A stretch of 64,000 nt of DNA from Chryseobacterium sp. (GTDB taxonomy: Bacteria; Bacteroidota; Bacteroidia; Flavobacteriales; Weeksellaceae). This document shows, one piece after another, positions 61,508 through 64,000 of the stretch (position 1 is its first letter; each line of letters begins with the position of its first letter). Both the position numbers and the translations under genes were made by a program. The notes below the pieces were generated by a model, which was not told the origin of the DNA, searched no databases, and worked only from the letters and a program-made list of their open reading frames with translations. The stretch covers positions 558,001-622,000 of the forward strand of contig NZ_JARBTK010000001.1 in the NCBI RefSeq assembly GCF_029240215.1. The letters are read 5' to 3'.

Positions 61508-62200
61508 TTAATGTGTATGCAGACCGCATTCTTTTTGTGAACTTTCCCACCACCAACGTCCGGCACGAGGATTTTCGCCTTCTTCGATCGCTCTTGTACA
61601 AGGTTGACAGCCAACGCTGATGAATCCTTTTTTGTGTAAAGTCAGTTCCTGAACTTTATTTTGTTCAAGATAATTTAAAACTTCCTGATAAGACCAATCG
61701 ATTAAAGGATTGTATTTAAAAAGCTTTCGGTCTTCGTCCCATTCAATGATCGGCATATTTTCACGATTTTCGGATTGTTCGGAACGAAGTCCGGTGATCC
61801 AGACTTTTGCCCCTTCCAAAGCACGGTTCAGAGGTTTTACTTTTCTGATGAAACAGCATTCTTTTCTGTTTTCTATCGAATGATAAAAAGCGTTGATACC
61901 TTTTTCATTCACATATTTTTCAACATCAGAAACTTCGGGAAAATAAACTTCTGTTTTGATTTTATATCGAGAATTGTTCTGTGAAAGTAAATCGTAATGC
62001 TCATAAAAAAGTCTTCCGGTATCTAAAGTGAAAACCTTTATAGGCAAATGATTATTAAAAATCATATCGGTAATGACCTGATCTTCCTGACCAAGCGATG
62101 TGGAAAATACAACTCCTTCCGGCAATTTTTGTGAAATAAATTTCAGTCCGTCAAGTGGTGAAAGATGTTTTAATATCTCTGCATCTTCTTTTGAAATCAT
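61508..62200 (-). CDS. cysH: adenylyl-sulfate (APS) reductase, Fe-S type
   Basis: 230-residue reductase of the CysH family that makes sulfite from APS with thioredoxin. It carries the [4Fe-4S] Cys set CC at 115-116 (RKECCFIRKVKPL) and CxxC at 198-201 (GCQPC), as in assimilatory APS reductases, so it uses APS rather than PAPS. This agrees with the absence of cysC. The catalytic Cys is Cys225 in SQKECGLHTH. First gene of the cysHDN-tauE operon, with a dyad and promoter-like element in front. Confidence 0.92.
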   Translation of the reverse strand: MISKEDAEILKHLSPLDGLKFISQKLPEGVVFSTSLGQEDQVITDMIFNNHLPIKVFTLDTGRLFYEHYDLLSQNNSRYKIKTEVYFPEVSDVEKYVNEKGINAFYHSIENRKECCFIRKVKPLNRALEGAKVWITGLRSEQSENRENMPIIEWDEDRKLFKYNPLIDWSYQEVLNYLEQNKVQELTLHKKGFISVGCQPCTRAIEEGENPRAGRWWWESSQKECGLHTH

Positions 62201-62222
62201 AGTTTATTCATTTGAAGTAATG

Positions 62223-62261
62223 CAAATATCAGATAAAATAATTATCCTACCAAATAAGTAG
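62223..62261 (-). promoter_or_regulatory. cysH promoter with Rrf2-type dyad
   Basis: Minus-strand GATATTTG (62223-62230), near the TAnnTTTG consensus, lies downstream of CTACTTATTTGGTAG (62247-62261), a CTAC-N7-GTAG dyad. Position relative to the start suggests a repressor or activator site, most likely for the Rrf2 protein encoded just upstream. Confidence 0.55.
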
Positions 62262-62289
62262 ACTTATAAAGTCAAAATTTAGAATTTAT

Positions 62290-62697
62290 TTAATCGATTA
62301 AGTCAAGAAGTGTTTTTTCTTCCAAAATCTTTAAAGAAGCATCTCTCACTTCGATCAAAACATCATGCAGACTACAATGATCTTCGTTACAATCTGCACA
62401 TTTTTCATAGAAATTGAGACTTACACAAGGAAGCAATGCAATCGGACCGTTTACGAGACGAATAATCTTCGCAAGCTTTACGTCTTCAGGGTTTTCTTTA
62501 AAAAAATATCCGCCGCCTTTTCCTTTTTTACTGTCGAGAATGTCTGCTTTTTTAAGTTCAAGTAAAATATTTTCAAGGAATTTTAACGGAATTTTTTTGT
62601 GCTCGGCGATTTCAGAAATAAGAACAGGACCTCCATTTCTTTTTTCTACAAGATATGAAAGTGCCTTAAACGCATATTGAGATTTCTTTGACAGCAT
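62290..62697 (-). CDS. Rrf2-family transcriptional regulator (IscR/CymR-like)
   Basis: 135-residue winged-helix protein: MLSKKSQYAFKALSYLVE (N-terminal helix), ISEIAEHKKIPLKFLENILLEL (HTH) and SKKGKGGGYFF (wing). It has four Cys: Cys91, Cys100, Cys103 and Cys108. The last three are spaced like the Fe-S ligands of IscR, though not identically (CADCNEDHC), so it may bind a cluster or react with thiols. It is encoded directly upstream of the cys operon, so it is probably the sulfur/cysteine regulator, similar in role to CymR or CysR-type Rrf2 proteins. Confidence 0.87.
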   Translation of the reverse strand: MLSKKSQYAFKALSYLVEKRNGGPVLISEIAEHKKIPLKFLENILLELKKADILDSKKGKGGGYFFKENPEDVKLAKIIRLVNGPIALLPCVSLNFYEKCADCNEDHCSLHDVLIEVRDASLKILEEKTLLDLID

Positions 62698-62825
62698 TAC
62701 AGCAAAAGTAAGAAAATTGTTTTAATTGTATAAAATTGAATTTTAGAAGGTGGGAAGTTCGGGTCAGAAGTAATTTCTATTATAAAACTTCGGTCTTTGG
62801 TCTCCAAACATCTCACCAAATTTCT

Positions 62826-62833
62826 TAAATTTG
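62826..62833 (+). promoter_or_regulatory. minus-7 element TAAATTTG of the DUF4268 gene
   Basis: Exact TAnnTTTG match 5 nt before the ATG at 62839; it rules out an upstream start at 62797. Confidence 0.55.
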
Positions 62834-62838
62834 TTTAT

Positions 62839-63267
62839 ATGTTCAGTAAACAGGAAGCACAGCAGTTAAAAAAAGAATTTTGGACGGCATTCGGAAAGTC
62901 ATTTCCCAGAAAATGGATTTTGTACGATACAAAAGTCAAAGATTTTTCGTTCAAATTTAATGCTGAAAGCAAAAAGGCAGAAGTTTCTTTAGACATCGAA
63001 ATGAGAGATGAAATCTATCGAGATGCGTACTATAATAAGATCTGGTCGCTTGAAGATATTCTGAAAGATTATATTGGTGATTTTCATAAAGAAGAATTTT
63101 ATACTTTGGAAAACGGAAAAGTCATCAGCAGAATCTGGGTAGAAAAAGACGGAGTTTCTGTTCTTAACAAAAATACATGGCAGCAAATTTTTGAATTTTT
63201 TGTAGAGAAAATGGATGGCTTTGAAAGGTTTTATTATGAATATGAGGACTTTATAAAAGATGTTTAA
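62839..63267 (+). CDS. DUF4268 domain protein
   Basis: 142 residues starting MFSKQEAQQLKKEFWTAFGKSF, with charged helical segments WSLEDILKDYIGDFHKEEF and a closing FEFFVEKMDGFERFYYEYEDF. This pattern is that of DUF4268, a domain found alone or attached to restriction-like nucleases; no nuclease motif is visible here. Cytoplasmic. The Zn-ribbon gene starts 2 nt after its stop, so the two are co-transcribed. Confidence 0.7.
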   Translation: MFSKQEAQQLKKEFWTAFGKSFPRKWILYDTKVKDFSFKFNAESKKAEVSLDIEMRDEIYRDAYYNKIWSLEDILKDYIGDFHKEEFYTLENGKVISRIWVEKDGVSVLNKNTWQQIFEFFVEKMDGFERFYYEYEDFIKDV

Positions 63268-63269
63268 AT

Positions 63270-63575
63270 ATGAAAATCAGATATTGTTGGAGGTGTAGAA
63301 TGGATGTTCCTATGCTGGATTCTGAAGAAGGAGAAATTGCTTCGAAATTATTATCTGAAGGATTTCAGGAAGCAAAAAAATTGAGGAAACCTCCACGTTT
63401 TAGCAAATTACTTAGTTATTATAAAGATGTAACAGGTTTTGAAGAGACAAATCCTAATGCAATTATGCATCATTTTATTGATATGTATGGTCCTGATTGT
63501 GAAAACTGTGGAAAACCTTATCGAACAGAAACGGCAACTTTTTGTCCAAAATGTGGTAATAAAAGAAAATTGTAG
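63270..63575 (+). CDS. small protein with zinc-ribbon-like Cys pairs
   Basis: 101 residues with three CxxC-type pairs: CWRC near the N-terminus (residues 6-9), CENC (76-79) and CPKC (92-95). This suggests one or two zinc-binding knuckles. The middle is charged (SKLLSEGFQEAKKLRKPPRF). No known family. Co-transcribed with the DUF4268 gene. Confidence 0.6.
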   Translation: MKIRYCWRCRMDVPMLDSEEGEIASKLLSEGFQEAKKLRKPPRFSKLLSYYKDVTGFEETNPNAIMHHFIDMYGPDCENCGKPYRTETATFCPKCGNKRKL

Positions 63576-63634
63576 TTCATCACTTTTTACCAAATGACAA
63601 ATCCTAAAAAATCAACTTTTCTTACCTTGCCCTC

Positions 63635-64000
63635 ATGAAAGAACTTTTTGATTTTATCCTACGATTTGGAAACCTCAACCAACAGCAAATTAATTTTATC
63701 GCCAGTAAAGCAGCAGAAATAAATCTTTCAAAAGAAGAATATTTTTCTGAAGCCGGAAAAATATCAAGACAAGTTGCATTTGTCGTTGATGGAATTATGC
63801 GGGTTTGCTATTACGATAACAAAGGTGAAGAAATCACAAAATATTTCATTGAAGAAAATAATCTGGTCGTAGATCTCGAAAGTTTTGATAATGAAATTCC
63901 CTCCAGCTCTTATGTTCAGGCGGTTACTGATTGTAAGTTGATTGTTTTTCAGAGAAAAGACTGGTTAGAATTACTACAAACTATTGTTGGTTGGGAAGCC
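63635..64000 (+). CDS. Crp/Fnr-family transcriptional regulator (5' part; truncated by window end)
   Basis: First 122 codons of a cNMP-binding-domain regulator: MKELFDFILRFGNLNQQQINFIA, given here in part, then the beta-roll segment VAFVVDGIMRVCYYDNKGEEITKYFIEENNLVVDLESF. The DNA-binding winged helix should follow beyond 64000. Proteins of this type in Bacteroidota often lack the classical cAMP contacts and respond to other signals. The reading frame is open to the window end. Confidence 0.8.
   Translation, partial: MKELFDFILRFGNLNQQQINFIASKAAEINLSKEEYFSEAGKISRQVAFVVDGIMRVCYYDNKGEEITKYFIEENNLVVDLESFDNEIPSSSYVQAVTDCKLIVFQRKDWLELLQTIVGWEA

Noticed and set aside
60577..61614. N-terminally longer CysD beginning at 61614
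   Set aside because: It would overlap cysH by more than 100 nt and its extra residues are not like the family.

Overview
The window looks like chromosomal DNA of a Chryseobacterium-like member of the Flavobacteriia (Bacteroidota). Supporting signs are AT-rich DNA, TAnnTTTG-type minus-7 promoter elements with no clear Shine-Dalgarno sequences, type IX secretion (T9SS) sorting domains, a PorT/SprT-like protein next to ubiE, menaquinone-type genes and Cys-containing GG-leader peptides. No plasmid, prophage or CRISPR array is visible. Most of it is ordinary core genome with short, mostly convergent or divergent operons separated by strong hairpin terminators.

Layout. 1-5.8 kb: serA, a HAD-like phosphatase, idi, gcvT, an ArsC-like protein, a thioesterase and a sugar isomerase. 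5.8-8.9 kb: two tandem Cys-rich GG-leader peptides, RNase Y, a well-folding 6S RNA candidate and zapA with a coiled-coil partner. 9-24.9 kb: porT, ubiE, a KAS III enzyme, a metallophosphoesterase, a deacetylase-like protein, an SDR L-threonine dehydrogenase, ggt, a dicarboxylate/glutamate symporter, a lipid kinase and a pair of DUF3857 transglutaminase-like proteins. 25-34 kb: gyrB, cydAB, an OmpA-domain protein, lysS, rlmF and a lipoprotein cytochrome c.

34.3-42.3 kb is a complete trp operon, trpE-G-(EEP hydrolase)-D-C-F-(IS200-like element)-B-A. It is preceded by a leader peptide with three consecutive Trp codons and mutually exclusive antiterminator/terminator hairpins, so it is attenuation-controlled. 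It has been invaded by several repeat types, and an IS200-like element supplies the trpF stop codon.

42.3-45.2 kb: lipB, then a nitroreductase-ohrR-ohr peroxide operon with a palindromic OhrR-type box between its promoter elements. 45.2-57.9 kb: lipoproteins, an exported peptide-deformylase-like protein with a Cys-to-Asp change at a metal ligand, a ChaN-like protein, and a full heme-uptake locus (hmuR-hmuY-hmuT-hmuU-hmuV-methyltransferase-hemS). Divergent from it are two T9SS-exported proteins, one HmuY-like; all three transcription units share a Fur-type operator sequence. 58-62.7 kb: a sulfate-assimilation operon (cysH-cysD-cysN-TauE) downstream of an Rrf2 regulator, with a dyad in front of cysH. 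The window ends inside a Crp/Fnr-family gene.

The non-coding part is unusually rich. It holds a 6S RNA candidate, a trp attenuator, three copies of a structured repeat resembling the Flavo-1 RNA motif, three copies of a GTCATTCCG-type inverted repeat, and several arrays with strict 7-nt periodicity, two of which lie inside trpG and trpF.
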